Positions 1 to 8,640 of a stretch of DNA of 64,000 bases are shown one piece after another. The notes beneath the pieces are model-generated. The model made no database searches. It saw only the letters and a program-made list of their open reading frames with translations, and had not been told where the DNA came from. The DNA is taken from positions 744,001 through 808,000 of the forward strand of contig CAWERR010000006.1 in assembly GCA_963811585.1 (NCBI GenBank), given 5' to 3'. The translations under genes and the position numbers were made by a program. Position 1 is the stretch's first letter, and every line of letters starts with the position of its first letter. This stretch comes from JACDHG01 sp963811585. Its GTDB lineage: Bacteria > Actinomycetota > Actinomycetes > Propionibacteriales > Nocardioidaceae.

Positions 1-475
1 GTCCTGAGGTGTAAGCATCCTCGGGCTGGTGGGCCCAATGGAGAAAGGCAATGTGACCGCCCGGCGCAACGGCTGACCAAACGGCGTCGAGAGCGGCGGG
101 GAGATCGCGCAGGTAGTACAGGAACTCGGACAGGACGACGAGTTCGACCGGCGCGGTGACCGGGACCTCGGGAAACTCGGAGACGGCAAAGCTCACCTGC
201 GGACGGTCCAGACACCGCTGTTGGGCGAACCGGACCGCGATCGGGGATGAGTCGGTAGCCAGCAGGCTGTCGACCCGGTCGGCCAGGACTTCCGACACGA
301 CCCCGGGGCCACAGCCCGGCTCCCAGGCGGTGCGGTACGTCGCCCGCGGCAGACACGCGAGCACGATGGCCAGCTTGCGCTGCACGTACCAGGAGGTGGT
401 GACCTGCCAGGGGTCCGGATCCTGTTGATCGCTCAGATCGACGGACGGCGTCGGGGATGGGGCTCTCTCGGCCAT
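1..475 (-). CDS. Class I SAM-dependent methyltransferase (NodS-like), 3' end beyond window
   Basis: The frame is open from an ATG at 475 to the window edge, giving the first 158 residues. Residues 51-58 read WEPGCGPG, the glycine-rich SAM-binding loop of class I methyltransferases. An acidic ATD follows at 73-75 for the ribose, and LVVLSEFLYYL (112-122) fits motif IV/post-I. The stretch WYVQRKLAIVLACLP before the loop resembles NodS-type N-methyltransferases. The substrate cannot be told. The gene runs convergently toward whatever lies left of the window, and about 190 bases separate it from the topoisomerase, which is also on the minus strand. The missing C-terminus lies outside the window. 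Confidence 0.75.
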   Translation of the reverse strand, partial: MAERAPSPTPSVDLSDQQDPDPWQVTTSWYVQRKLAIVLACLPRATYRTAWEPGCGPGVVSEVLADRVDSLLATDSSPIAVRFAQQRCLDRPQVSFAVSEFPEVPVTAPVELVVLSEFLYYLRDLPAALDAVWSAVAPGGHIAFLHWAHQPEDAYTSG

Positions 476-664
476 GCTCATCTTCTCATCACCCCGTGGG
501 TCTTCCTGCTAGACGTTTCTCCGGCAGCGCGGCGGCGCTGCCAGCCACCGAGGCAGCCAGAATCACGGATTTTGGGGTCACTGAGGGGCCTTCGTCTCTT
601 GGATCTCGACTCGAACCCGTGGAGTGCCCAATTCCCCGAGGCTGTAACAGGGCCGCCAGGATCG

Positions 665-1699
665 TTATCGACGCGACCGCTGCGCCTCCTTGCCCGGTCG
701 CAGCAGCATCCGCAGTACGGCGCGCTCGAGATACTCCTGACGTCGGGCCGGTGCGCGGGGTGCCCGATGCAAGGCATGCGCGATCGTGGTGCCGTCGTCA
801 TACAAGTCAAGCACCCGCGGGTCGACGTAGGAGCCGCGTGCGATGGCGGGGGTGTTGCCGAGGTACTCCGAGACCTCTTTGATCGCCGCCCGGACGGTGC
901 GCTTGCGTGCGGTCTTGGTGGCGCCGGGGTCGGTGTTGTCAGCGAGCGCGATAGCGGCAATGACCGTGGCGTGCCAGGTGCGGAAGTCCTTGGCCGTCAC
1001 CTCGACATTGTCGAACAGCCCACCCAGGTATTCGTTGACTCCGGCGGCGGTTACGTCACGCCAGCGCCCAGCCTCCTTGAACGCGAGCAGCTCGTCCCCG
1101 CCTCCCCGACGACGCCGCAGTCGATCGATCACCACGCAGACGTCAGGATCGTCGACCAGCACCTCATGCTCGATGCCCGACTTGCCGACGAACGAGAAGG
1201 CGAAGCCGTCCCCCTCCCGGCGCACATGGCGGCGCTCGAGCGTGGTGAGCCCGTAGCTGCCGTGCTCGTCGGCGTACACGTCGCTGCCGATCCTGAAGTA
1301 GCCGAGGTCGATCAGCCGGACGGCGGCCGCCATCGCTCGCTGCTTGGTGACGTCGTCATCGTGGAGGTCGACGCCCACCTGCAGCCTGGCCTTGGGCAGC
1401 CGCTTGGCCATGGCGAGCACGCGGTCGAACTTGGCCGCGTCTCGCTTCTCCCGCCAGACCGGGTGGTAGATGTACTGCCGGCGACCGGCATCGTCGGTGC
1501 CGACCGCCTGGAGGTGGCCATTGGCGTGCGGGCAGATCCAGAGGTCGCGCCAGGCCGGCGGTATGACGAGTGCCTTGATCCGTTCGACGTCGTCACCGGC
1601 CAGCCGGCCGCCGTCGGAGTCGAGGTAGATCCAACCCTTCCCGGCCCGTCTGCGTGTCCAGCCCGGCTCGTTGGCGGACACGGTACGCAGTCGTGGCAT
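665..1699 (-). CDS. Type IB DNA topoisomerase (poxvirus-like)
   Basis: Relaxes supercoiled DNA through a 3'-phosphotyrosyl intermediate. The N-terminal part (about 1-85) holds GWIYLDSDGGRL and KALVIPPAW, typical of bacterial TopIB. The catalytic domain shows YFRIGSDVYADEHGSYGLTTL (about 134-154), KDFRTWHA with R240/H243, and SYVDP with the likely nucleophile Tyr291. At 344 aa the length is normal for the family. I chose ATG 1699 (protein MPRLRTV), preceded by GAGACGAGG; a TTG at 1738 is in frame but has no convincing ribosome site. These enzymes occur sporadically in actinobacteria beside the essential topoisomerases. No ligase-D or Ku gene is adjacent. Confidence 0.92.
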   Translation of the reverse strand: MPRLRTVSANEPGWTRRRAGKGWIYLDSDGGRLAGDDVERIKALVIPPAWRDLWICPHANGHLQAVGTDDAGRRQYIYHPVWREKRDAAKFDRVLAMAKRLPKARLQVGVDLHDDDVTKQRAMAAAVRLIDLGYFRIGSDVYADEHGSYGLTTLERRHVRREGDGFAFSFVGKSGIEHEVLVDDPDVCVVIDRLRRRRGGGDELLAFKEAGRWRDVTAAGVNEYLGGLFDNVEVTAKDFRTWHATVIAAIALADNTDPGATKTARKRTVRAAIKEVSEYLGNTPAIARGSYVDPRVLDLYDDGTTIAHALHRAPRAPARRQEYLERAVLRMLLRPGKEAQRSRR

Positions 1700-1740
1700 G
1701 GCCTCGTCTCTCGCAGTTGCCGGGCGGGACAGTCGCAAAT

Positions 1741-1758
1741 GTGAGGAAACTTTCTCAC
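1741..1758. promoter_or_regulatory. Imperfect palindrome between divergent genes
   Basis: GTGAGGAAACTTTCTCAC has 5-bp perfect outer arms and partly matching inner bases. It lies in the 137-bp gap between the divergent topoisomerase and secreted-protein genes and is A/T-richer than its surroundings. It could be an operator or part of a promoter; this rests on symmetry and position only. Confidence 0.3.
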
Positions 1759-1836
1759 TTTGGCAACCATTTGGCCCGCTCTGACGTCAACATGAGTGAC
1801 ACGACGTACGCACGCGTCGGATGAGTCAGGGGTCAC

Positions 1837-2577
1837 ATGAATATCACGCGGATGACGGCGGCGCTGGCCGGCGCGATTGTCGTCATACCCACTGCCGTTG
1901 TCGCCACGAGCGGCACGGCCGGTGCTTCCGGCGCGGCTGGCGCCCCCGGGGTGGCCTTCAGGTCGGTCAGCGAGGTGCAGCGCGCGGCAAGCCCCTGCGG
2001 CAGGATTGCCCGCTGCAGGCAGGTCGCCGCCACCGATGTCGACGGCGACGCCCGCATCGACCGCATCGGCTGGGTGCAGCACAGCAAGAAATTGGTCGCA
2101 ATCCGGGTCACCACCGCTAGCGGCGCCACGATGTCTCGGCGCATCAACGTCGAGCACTGGCCAGACGGCGGCGCCTGGGCTGGGGCGGCGCGGGTCGACG
2201 GGATCAAGGGCCGTGAACTGCTCGTCGGCTCGTCCTTCGGTGCGCACACGCCGATCTACACCATGTTGACGCACCGCCGCGGTGAGCTGGTGCTCACGAG
2301 GAGTCCGCGCGGCGACAACATCTGGTACGTCGACCAGGCATTCAACACGGCCTTCGGCTGGTGGCGGTCGACGCACGGTGGCGAGGTGCGGATGACGGAG
2401 AAGGCGGCATACGGCCGTTCCGACCGGACGTTCGCGGGGCGCAACACGACGTTCGCGTGGCGGTCGGGGCGCTGGGTGAAGCTTTTCTCGACGAGGAAGG
2501 TCTACGCGACACCGCGGCAGGCTTACCGGATAGCCGGGTGGCACGTCGTGGGTCTGGCTGAGTTCCCCGGCTACTGA
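1837..2577 (+). CDS. Secreted protein of unknown function with a VCBS/FG-GAP-like segment
   Basis: 246 aa beginning with a Sec signal peptide: a short basic start, a hydrophobic core AALAGAIVVIPTAVVA, then a small-residue region near residues 28-36. The mature part contains DVDGDARIDRIGWVQ (about 67-81), resembling the calcium-binding FG-GAP/VCBS repeat loop, in a single copy. The rest has no motif I recognise; it is rich in Trp, Arg and Gly. It is divergent from topoisomerase IB and convergent with the small kinase downstream, so it is probably monocistronic. Probably exported; the role is unknown. Confidence 0.8.
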   Translation: MNITRMTAALAGAIVVIPTAVVATSGTAGASGAAGAPGVAFRSVSEVQRAASPCGRIARCRQVAATDVDGDARIDRIGWVQHSKKLVAIRVTTASGATMSRRINVEHWPDGGAWAGAARVDGIKGRELLVGSSFGAHTPIYTMLTHRRGELVLTRSPRGDNIWYVDQAFNTAFGWWRSTHGGEVRMTEKAAYGRSDRTFAGRNTTFAWRSGRWVKLFSTRKVYATPRQAYRIAGWHVVGLAEFPGY

Positions 2578-2599
2578 GAAGCCTCGTGGCTCACGATGC

Positions 2600-3100
2600 T
2601 CAGGCAGGCCGTGGGTCACCCGACGTCAGACCGATCGCGACGAGATCGTCGGTCACCTCCGACAGTGGCCTGCTCGCGTCGAGGTCGACCGTGGCCGAGG
2701 CTCGCAAGAGAGGTTCAACCGTCTCGAGGTAGTGCAGGATGAGCTGCCTTTCGGCCTCGCTCTTGCCGTAGTCATTGGTGTCTCGCTTGGCGATCCGGTC
2801 AAGGAGGGTTTCAGCCGGGGCGCTGAGAAGCACGACCGCGTCGAAGTCGTCGTAGAACTTCCCCTGGTTTGACTTGCATCCGGAGACGTAGAGAACTCCG
2901 CGGGCGTGGCGCTCCAGTAGGTTGCGGATCCGATCTTCGCGCCAGATCCAGTCTGAGGTGGCGTCGTTATCATCGGAGCTGACCCACTCGCTCCACTCGT
3001 CGGAGTCAGTGTCCACCGTCTCGTAGCCGCGGCTCGCCAGCTCCCGCAAGACGGTGGACTTGCCAGTCCCCGACATACCGGTCACCAAAACCTTGGACAT
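2600..3100 (-). CDS. Small P-loop NTPase / nucleoside-kinase-like protein
   Basis: 166 aa with a Walker A motif GMSGTGKST at residues 8-16, close to the start, as in shikimate, adenylate and gluconate kinases. Acidic DTDSDEW follows the conserved glycine-tyrosine region (about 31-37), and KRDTNDYGKSEAERQ (about 105-119) looks like a lid segment. The fold is therefore a small-molecule kinase or AAA-type ATPase; the substrate is unknown. ATG at 3100. It converges on the secreted protein; upstream lies a block of 22-nt tandem repeats. Confidence 0.8.
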   Translation of the reverse strand: MSKVLVTGMSGTGKSTVLRELASRGYETVDTDSDEWSEWVSSDDNDATSDWIWREDRIRNLLERHARGVLYVSGCKSNQGKFYDDFDAVVLLSAPAETLLDRIAKRDTNDYGKSEAERQLILHYLETVEPLLRASATVDLDASRPLSEVTDDLVAIGLTSGDPRPA

Positions 3101-3134
3101 GGCCGCACCCTAGACCCAGTCAAGGCCCTCCGCG

Positions 3135-3222
3135 CGAACCATCAAGTTCTTCCACCCGAACCGTCAAGTTCCTCCGGCCGAACCGTCAAATTCTTCCGGC
3201 CGAACCGTCAAATTCTTCCGGT
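3135..3222. repeat. 22-nt tandem repeat, four copies (locus A)
   Basis: Four head-to-tail units start at 3135, 3157, 3179 and 3201, each exactly 22 nt. The common core is CGAACCGTCAAATTCTTCC, with the last two units almost identical and the first two diverging. The block sits between the start of the small kinase and the first cyclase-ATPase gene. Unit length and the CCGTCA core recur in the block at 45759-45934. Confidence 0.85.
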
Positions 3223-3787
3223 GGGAGGGCTGGTCTCATGCGAAGCAGACGTAGCCCTCAGCCGATCCTGTGATGGCCCGGGCGTAGTCGTCTTGGGCTA
3301 CGAAAGATGGCCACGACGGGTCAGGGTTTCGCCCCGGCGTGACCGGTATAAACGTTATCGAACCACTGAAAGGGCGGCGGCCACCCCGCCGGACAGAGGG
3401 AGATCCAGGGAGCACTGAGGGGTCCTCGCCTGGATCTCCCTCTGCGCATTACTGCTGGGGGCGTGCCCAACGCAGTCGCGCGCAATCGGCGTCGCGACCT
3501 GCCTGCCGCTGGACCGGTCTTGGACATGCCCTCTACCGTCGTAAGCGACACTCGGCCGATGCAGGTGGCGATTCGCGCCGGGTGAGACCTGGTCGCGCCA
3601 GGCACGACCCCGATTGCTCGGCCTACCAAACGAGAGACGACCGGCACATGGCACACCCGCATCGCAGGCCGAGCTTGCTCGCGAGGCTGGGCATGTGGTT
3701 CGTCGCAGCAACGCACCGGGAGCGCTGCCCCGCGGCGTGCTATCCGTTGCACACCGACCGCTGGCCATGCTCGGCCAGGAGCCGACG
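3223..3787. other. Long intergenic region with a 16-bp perfect inverted repeat
   Basis: About 565 bases without a convincing gene. Short frames here have no RBS and no family resemblance. The clear structure is an inverted repeat at 3394-3409 / 3429-3444 (CAGAGGGAGATCCAGG and its exact complement) around a 19-nt loop. No T-tract follows, so it is not a classical terminator. It could be a transcript-borne stem or a protein site upstream of the cyclase-ATPase gene. Confidence 0.7.
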
Positions 3788-6469
3788 TTGAGTGCCTCGG
3801 TGGGGGCTCTTCCTACTGGGACAGTGACGCTGCTCTTCAGTGACGTCGAGGCGTCCACACGTCTGTTGAGTCGGCTCGGAGACGACTACACACACGTGGT
3901 GTCGGGGCAGCGAGCGATACAACGTGCCGCGTGGGAGCGATGGCACGGCCGGGAACTGGGCACCGAGGGAGACAGCTTCTTCGTCGTGTTCTCGACGGCC
4001 GCGGACGCGGCAAACGCCGCGCTGGAGGCGCAGCAGGCCTTGGCCGCCCATGAGTGGCCGAACGGTGAGCAGGTCCGAGTCCGGATCGGCATGCACACCG
4101 GTGAACCAGTTGCCCACGAGGACGGGTACGTCGGGATGGACGTCCACCGAGCGGCTCGGATCGCCGCGGCGGCTCACGGCGGTCAGACCGTGGTCTCCGA
4201 GACAACCCGTCAACTGATCGTGGGGCGGTTGCCTGCGGATGCTCGGTTGGCTGACCTGGGCTGGCACCGGCTGAAGGATCTCCAGGAGGCCGAGCACCTC
4301 CACCAACTAGGCGCTGGATCGATTGACGCCTTCCCCGTCCTCAAGAGCCTCGGGAGGGCGACCGGCTTGCCACCTGAGGCGACACCCCTGGTCGGCCGGG
4401 ATGGGGAGCTGCGCGAGCTGACCGCCCTGTTAAAGCTGCCTGAGGTGCGGCTGGTGACCCTCACCGGGCCGGGGGGCTCCGGCAAGACGAGACTTGCCAC
4501 GGCAGCGGCATCGAGACTGGCCGAGTCGTTTGCGGACGGGGTCTACTTCGTGCCCCTCGCTGCAGCGACGACGGCTGACCAGATGTGGGCGGCGATCGTG
4601 GAGACGCTCGCGATGACCGGCGAAACGCGGGAACGCACGAAGTTCCTCCATCTTGTCTCGCAGCGGCGATTCTTGCTGGTGTTGGACAACCTGGAGCAGT
4701 TGGTCGGCGCTGCCTCTGTCGTGGACGAGCTCCTGTCAGCGGGTGCACACCTGGTCGTCATCGCCACGTCGAGGCGCCCTCTGCATCTGCAAGGTGAGCA
4801 CGAGCATCCAGTACCTCCGCTGCAGCTTCCCTCAGGCGCCGACCTGGCAGAGGCACACCTGTCAGGGGCGGTGCAGCTGTTCGCCCAGCAGGCCAAGATG
4901 GTGCGTCCCGGTTTCACCCTGTCGAGCGACAACATCGAGCCGGTGGTCGCGGTCTGCCAGCGCCTCGACGGACTCCCGCTGGCGATCGAACTCGCGGCGG
5001 CTCGATCCAAGTTGTTGAGCCCTAGTGCTTTGCTCGCCCGACTTGACGACACGATGGGCCTGCGGTCCCAGGGCGTCGATCGGCCGGCCAGACAGCAGTC
5101 ATTACGGAATGCGATCGCGTGGAGCTACGGTCTGCTCAGCGCTCGTCAGCAGGCGACCTTCCGGAGTCTGGGCGCATTGTCTGGCGGCGGCGACTTGGAA
5201 GCCGTGGCCGCCTTAGGTCCTGATGCAGTTGATCCGCTGGACGCGCTGGCCGAGCTCGTTGACTTCAGTCTCGTCGTACTCGGCGAGGGACAGCGCGGCG
5301 AACCACGGGTCAGGATGCTCGAGACTGTCCGTGATTTCGCCCTTGACCAACTGGTGGCCGAAGGCGAGGTGGAGGATGTCCGGCGCAGGCACGCGGAGCA
5401 CTTCGCCCAAGTCGCTGAGTCGCTCGACCCACAGCTGTATACAGGCCAACAGCTGGCCGCTCGTGATGTGCTGGAGATTGAGTACGACAACTTCCGGCAT
5501 GCCCTCGACTGGACGTTGCGGCCTGGCTCCGCAGAGCCGCCTACCTCTGAGATCGCGAGACTCGGCTTGCGGCTGGCGTCATCGCTCAACTACTTCTCGA
5601 GCAGCACAGGCCGCGGTCGAGAAGCCAGGGCGTGGCTGGAGCGTGCGATCGAGATTGCACCGGACCCTGTTTCTCTCCCGCTCGCGAGAGCTCTCAATGC
5701 TCTTGCCCTCGTTCAGGCCGAGGGGAGTCCTGAAGTGCTCAGCGCCCTCACGAGGGCTGTGGACATGTCGCGGCAACTCGGCGACGGATACGGACTGTCC
5801 GAAGCACTGAGCGACCTCGGTGCCACGCTGGCGACGCATGGACGCACTGACGAGGCGCGAGCTGCTCTTCAGGAAAGCATCGCCCTGGCCAAGACTCTCG
5901 ACGTCAAGCGTCCGCTGTCTCACGCCCTGATGGCCTTGGGCTTCGTCGAACAGGACCTAGGCAACGCCGAGCTGGCTATCGAGCTGCAGCGCGCTTCCGG
6001 AGAGGCTTGTCGCGACGCCGGCGACCTCCGGGGAGCGGCGTTGAAGAGCAACAACGTGGCGTGCATGCTCATGGACTCCGGGCAAATCGAGGAGGCCACC
6101 GACCTACTCCGAGGCTTGTGCACGGATGTGCTGAGACTGCGTGATGTGGCAACCAATTTCTACTTCAGCGCGACACTCGCCGAGTTGTCTGCCGAGCTCG
6201 GGCATCCGGCTCTGTCGGCCCGACTGATCGGCACGTCGCATGCCCTCGGAGAGCAGATTGGGATGCGGATAACCCACGCTGACGAAGCGATGTCAGAGCG
6301 CGCACTGGTGAAGGCCCGCCGGATGCTCCCGAAGGAGCGCTGGGACGACGAATATGCCAGCGGTCGCGATGACGTCCCGGCGGAGGCGATCGCACGAGCG
6401 CAACAGATCCTCTTCCCTGAGCTGGCCGAGCACTCGCCTGAGGTGTCACACGACGTACCGGCCCCTTAG
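3788..6469 (+). CDS. Class III nucleotidyl cyclase domain + STAND ATPase + TPR signalling protein (paralog 1)
   Basis: 893 aa from TTG 3788, chosen because AGGAG at 3777-3781 is spaced 6 nt before it and the protein then starts just before the cyclase domain, as in the paralog at 27620; the open frame extends to 3614. Cyclase domain about 10-165: metal aspartates D19 (LLFSDVEAST) and D62 (GTEGDSFF), Arg124 in VHRAAR. The transition-state Asn position is His120, and Lys is absent before GEGD-type motif, so cyclase activity or specificity is uncertain. NB-ARC-like ATPase: Walker A GPGGSGKTRL near 226-235, LLVLDNLEQL as Walker B. Helical TPR-like repeats fill the C-terminal half. No LuxR HTH is visible at the end, unlike mycobacterial relatives. 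Confidence 0.88.
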   Translation: MSASVGALPTGTVTLLFSDVEASTRLLSRLGDDYTHVVSGQRAIQRAAWERWHGRELGTEGDSFFVVFSTAADAANAALEAQQALAAHEWPNGEQVRVRIGMHTGEPVAHEDGYVGMDVHRAARIAAAAHGGQTVVSETTRQLIVGRLPADARLADLGWHRLKDLQEAEHLHQLGAGSIDAFPVLKSLGRATGLPPEATPLVGRDGELRELTALLKLPEVRLVTLTGPGGSGKTRLATAAASRLAESFADGVYFVPLAAATTADQMWAAIVETLAMTGETRERTKFLHLVSQRRFLLVLDNLEQLVGAASVVDELLSAGAHLVVIATSRRPLHLQGEHEHPVPPLQLPSGADLAEAHLSGAVQLFAQQAKMVRPGFTLSSDNIEPVVAVCQRLDGLPLAIELAAARSKLLSPSALLARLDDTMGLRSQGVDRPARQQSLRNAIAWSYGLLSARQQATFRSLGALSGGGDLEAVAALGPDAVDPLDALAELVDFSLVVLGEGQRGEPRVRMLETVRDFALDQLVAEGEVEDVRRRHAEHFAQVAESLDPQLYTGQQLAARDVLEIEYDNFRHALDWTLRPGSAEPPTSEIARLGLRLASSLNYFSSSTGRGREARAWLERAIEIAPDPVSLPLARALNALALVQAEGSPEVLSALTRAVDMSRQLGDGYGLSEALSDLGATLATHGRTDEARAALQESIALAKTLDVKRPLSHALMALGFVEQDLGNAELAIELQRASGEACRDAGDLRGAALKSNNVACMLMDSGQIEEATDLLRGLCTDVLRLRDVATNFYFSATLAELSAELGHPALSARLIGTSHALGEQIGMRITHADEAMSERALVKARRMLPKERWDDEYASGRDDVPAEAIARAQQILFPELAEHSPEVSHDVPAP

Positions 6470-6593
6470 CCGGTCCGGCTCAAGCCGAATGGGCAGCGGC
6501 AGACGACGTTCGGATGCTCGACCGCCAGCCGTCTGGACACTCTTTCGAGGTTCCGCGAACAGTTGCCTCGTGGTCGCCGCCTACTTGAAGAGC

Positions 6594-6627
6594 GCCCCCG
6601 GCTCTGGTTTCGGTCAGCGCCGGGGGC
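6594..6627 (+). terminator. GC-rich hairpin after paralog 1
   Basis: GCCCCCGGC at 6594-6602 pairs with GCCGGGGGC at 6619-6627 across a 16-nt loop. It lies about 125 bases after the cyclase-ATPase stop and before the cupin gene. No clear T-run follows, which is common for actinobacterial terminators. Confidence 0.5.
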
Positions 6628-6731
6628 TGCATCCAATGTCGCCCCCCACTGCCAAACTGGGCACCTCAAACGAGCGGGAGGTCTGGCGAGTGTTGGCCCG
6701 CCACGCCTGAGCGAACGGGAAGGGCAGGCCC

Positions 6732-7376
6732 ATGGCTGCTTACGCGGTTGCGCATCTGGACGAGATCGACGAACTTGACGACGCAGGCTGTCACTATCGG
6801 CCGATCCGACACCACCTGGGCATCACGGCGTTCGGAGCGACTGCTTGGACTGCCCATGCAGCGGGAGACCTTGTCATCAACGAGCACGACGAGGGCGACC
6901 CCACCGCCGACCAGGAGCTCTTTCTCGTGCTGCGCGGCCACGCGGTGTTCGAGCTTGACGATGACCAGGTCGACGCGCCAGCCGGAACTCTCGTCTTCGC
7001 CCCTCCCCACACGAAGCGCATCGCCACCGCCAAGGAGGAGGGGACGACCATCATCTTGGTGGAGGGCACACCGGGAGGGGCCTACGAGCCGCGCGGCTGG
7101 GAACTGTGGGCTCCCCTTGTCCCCCTCTATGCCGCAGGCGAGTACGTCGAGGTCGCCGATCGGCTTCGCGCCCTGGTCGCCGCCAGTCCGCAGTACCCCA
7201 TGTTGTTCTTCAACCTCGCCTGCTGCGAGAGCATGTCCGGCCGCACAAGTGACGCGCTCGATCACCTCCGGCACGCCGTCGAGATGTCGGAGGAGTTTCG
7301 CCAGTCAGCGAGGGCCGACTCCGACCTGGACCCGATCCGCAACGAACCCGCCTTCAAGGCACTGATCGGCGCCTAG
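6732..7376 (+). CDS. Cupin-domain protein with C-terminal TPR-like helices
   Basis: 214 aa. Residues about 55-105 form a cupin barrel: DQELFLVLRGHAVFELDD, then DAPAGTLVFAPPHTKRIATA with the conserved Pro-Pro-His. The strict metal set of the first cupin motif is only partly present, so metal binding is uncertain. Residues about 150-205 (LFFNLACCESMSGRTSDAL, DLDPIRNEPAFKALI) match the tail seen in TPR-containing cupins. Upstream is the terminator-like hairpin of the cyclase-ATPase gene; downstream, RNase P RNA runs toward it. Start ATG 6732, with GGGAAGGGCAGG before it. The ligand is unknown. Confidence 0.8.
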   Translation: MAAYAVAHLDEIDELDDAGCHYRPIRHHLGITAFGATAWTAHAAGDLVINEHDEGDPTADQELFLVLRGHAVFELDDDQVDAPAGTLVFAPPHTKRIATAKEEGTTIILVEGTPGGAYEPRGWELWAPLVPLYAAGEYVEVADRLRALVAASPQYPMLFFNLACCESMSGRTSDALDHLRHAVEMSEEFRQSARADSDLDPIRNEPAFKALIGA

Positions 7377-7385
7377 AGCAAGGGA

Positions 7386-7830
7386 GCGGGCGAGCCGACT
7401 CGTAGGCCGGATTCTGTTAGGGGCGAGACCTCACGATCCCGCCCTGAGCAACCATCCATCTGCACGCGCCGTCACCGACGCGTTGATGCGACCTACCCGC
7501 AGACTCGAGCGGGCCGCTCTCCGGGAGCCGTAGCTCCTGCGTCTGCGCAGGCGCCGCGGCAAAGCCTCGGCGCCCTTTTGGTCTTGCTCCAGGTGGGGTT
7601 TACCCAGCCGCCGCGGTCACCCGTGGCGCTGGTGGTCTCTTACACCACCGTTTCACCCTTACCCGCACCCCGACCGAAGTCGGGGCCGCTGGCGGTCTGT
7701 CTCTGTGGCACTGTCCCGCGGGTTTCCCCGGGTGGGCGTTACCCACCACCTTGCCCTGCGGAGTCCGGACCTTCCTCGAGCGGTCGTACGTCGTACGGCC
7801 TCCCGCGGTCGCCCGGTCGGCTCGCCCGCA
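7386..7830 (-). ncRNA. rnpB: RNase P RNA, bacterial class A
   Basis: The catalytic RNA that trims the 5' leaders of tRNA precursors. Read on the minus strand, the 5' region has GAGGAAGGTCCGGACTCC followed by GGGTAACGCCC and CGGGGAAACCCGCGGGACAG, the near-universal P4 and J3/4 neighbourhood. The 3' end reads ACAGAATCCGGCCTAC, the other P4 strand. Helix P1 closes the molecule: GCGGGCGAGCCGAC near 7829-7816 pairs with the complement near 7399-7387. AAAAGGGCGCC and other internal helices fit. Ends are placed from P1 and may be off by a few bases. Confidence 0.95.
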
Positions 7831-7862
7831 GCGCATCAGCGTATCGCCTCCCGCTCCCCCAC

Positions 7863-7974
7863 AAGTGGCCGACCTGACGCAGGCCCCGACCAGCTTCATG
7901 TCGGCCACTTCCGGAGCTGCCCGACCAACCGGCCGACTTGGTGCGTGCCACGACCAGCACCAGGTCGGCCACTT
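7863..7974. repeat. Pair of related palindromic elements
   Basis: Element 1 (7863-7910) has arms AAGTGGCCGAC and GTCGGCCACTT. Element 2 (7931-7974) has arms GGCCGAC and GTCGGCC and ends with the same ACTT. The interiors align too (CGACCAGC shared), so one looks like a tandem duplicate of the other. They fill the gap between the 5' side of rnpB and the sigma factor gene. Confidence 0.7.
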
Positions 7975-8031
7975 CGCGGTTGGCGGTCGGCCAGCGTGCA
8001 ACGAATGTGTGGTCTGCTGCGTAGAGGAGTC

Positions 8032-8640
8032 ATGACCGTACTCGGACAGGGGGCGCTCCGCGTGGCAGCCGGTTCTACCGACGACCCATCGCCAGCCCGC
8101 GAGCCGACAACCGTCAGCGAGGAGCCGGCGAGTGCCGAGCCGAACTCGTTCGACGAGTGGGCGCTCGCGCGGTGGCCGGCGCTGGTGCGCTTCGCCTGGC
8201 TGACCACCGGCAACAGCCACGACGCGCAGGACGCGGCCCAAGATGCGCTGGTCGGCGTCTACCCACGCTGGAGCGAGCTGAATGCGGCCGGCACCGTCGA
8301 GGCCTACGCGCGACGCAGTGTCGTCAACAGCTCCATCTCTCGCTGGCGCAAGGGGCGCCGCCGCGAGGACCCGGGACCGCCACCAGTCGTACCCACGGGA
8401 CGGGGCGACGTCGAGCCAGATCTTGCCGCCGCCCTGACCGACGCCGACCACGCCTGGCAGCTGTGCCACCAGCTCCCGCCGCAGCAGCGCGCCGCCGTCG
8501 TACTCCGCTTCTACGAAGACCTCTCCTTCGCCGAGATTGGCGATGTCCTGGGCTGCCCCGAGACGACAGCCCGCTCACACGTCCACCGCGCGCTCGCATC
8601 GCTGCGGGCCACCCTCGAGCAAGGCGACTCCCATGACTGA
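8032..8640 (+). CDS. SigE-family (ECF) RNA polymerase sigma factor
   Basis: 202 aa from ATG 8032 with GAGGAG 4 nt upstream; the frame stays open further upstream but without an RBS. Region 2 spans about 45-100 (DEWALARWPALVRFAWLTTG, AQDALVGVYPRW). Region 4 is about 145-198: LPPQQRAAVVLRFYEDLSF, then the recognition helix CPETTARSHVHRALASL. There is no region 1 or 3, as in extracytoplasmic sigma factors. The stop overlaps the next gene by 8 nt, which implies translational coupling to a membrane protein and a sigma/anti-sigma arrangement. It probably directs a small stress regulon. Confidence 0.9.
   Translation: MTVLGQGALRVAAGSTDDPSPAREPTTVSEEPASAEPNSFDEWALARWPALVRFAWLTTGNSHDAQDAAQDALVGVYPRWSELNAAGTVEAYARRSVVNSSISRWRKGRRREDPGPPPVVPTGRGDVEPDLAAALTDADHAWQLCHQLPPQQRAAVVLRFYEDLSFAEIGDVLGCPETTARSHVHRALASLRATLEQGDSHD

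Noticed and set aside
425..1744. Plus-strand 439-aa frame
   Set aside because: Antisense to topoisomerase IB; low-complexity and no RBS. High GC yields such long shadow frames.
1312..2619. Minus-strand 435-aa frame
   Set aside because: It overlaps the secreted protein gene and topoisomerase IB in a wrong frame and has no family motif.
3135..3222. CRISPR array
   Set aside because: Units are directly adjacent with no spacers, and there are no cas genes in the window.
3614..3787. N-terminal 58 residues of the first cyclase-ATPase
   Set aside because: No RBS at 3614; AGGAG before TTG 3788 fits the paralog's start better.
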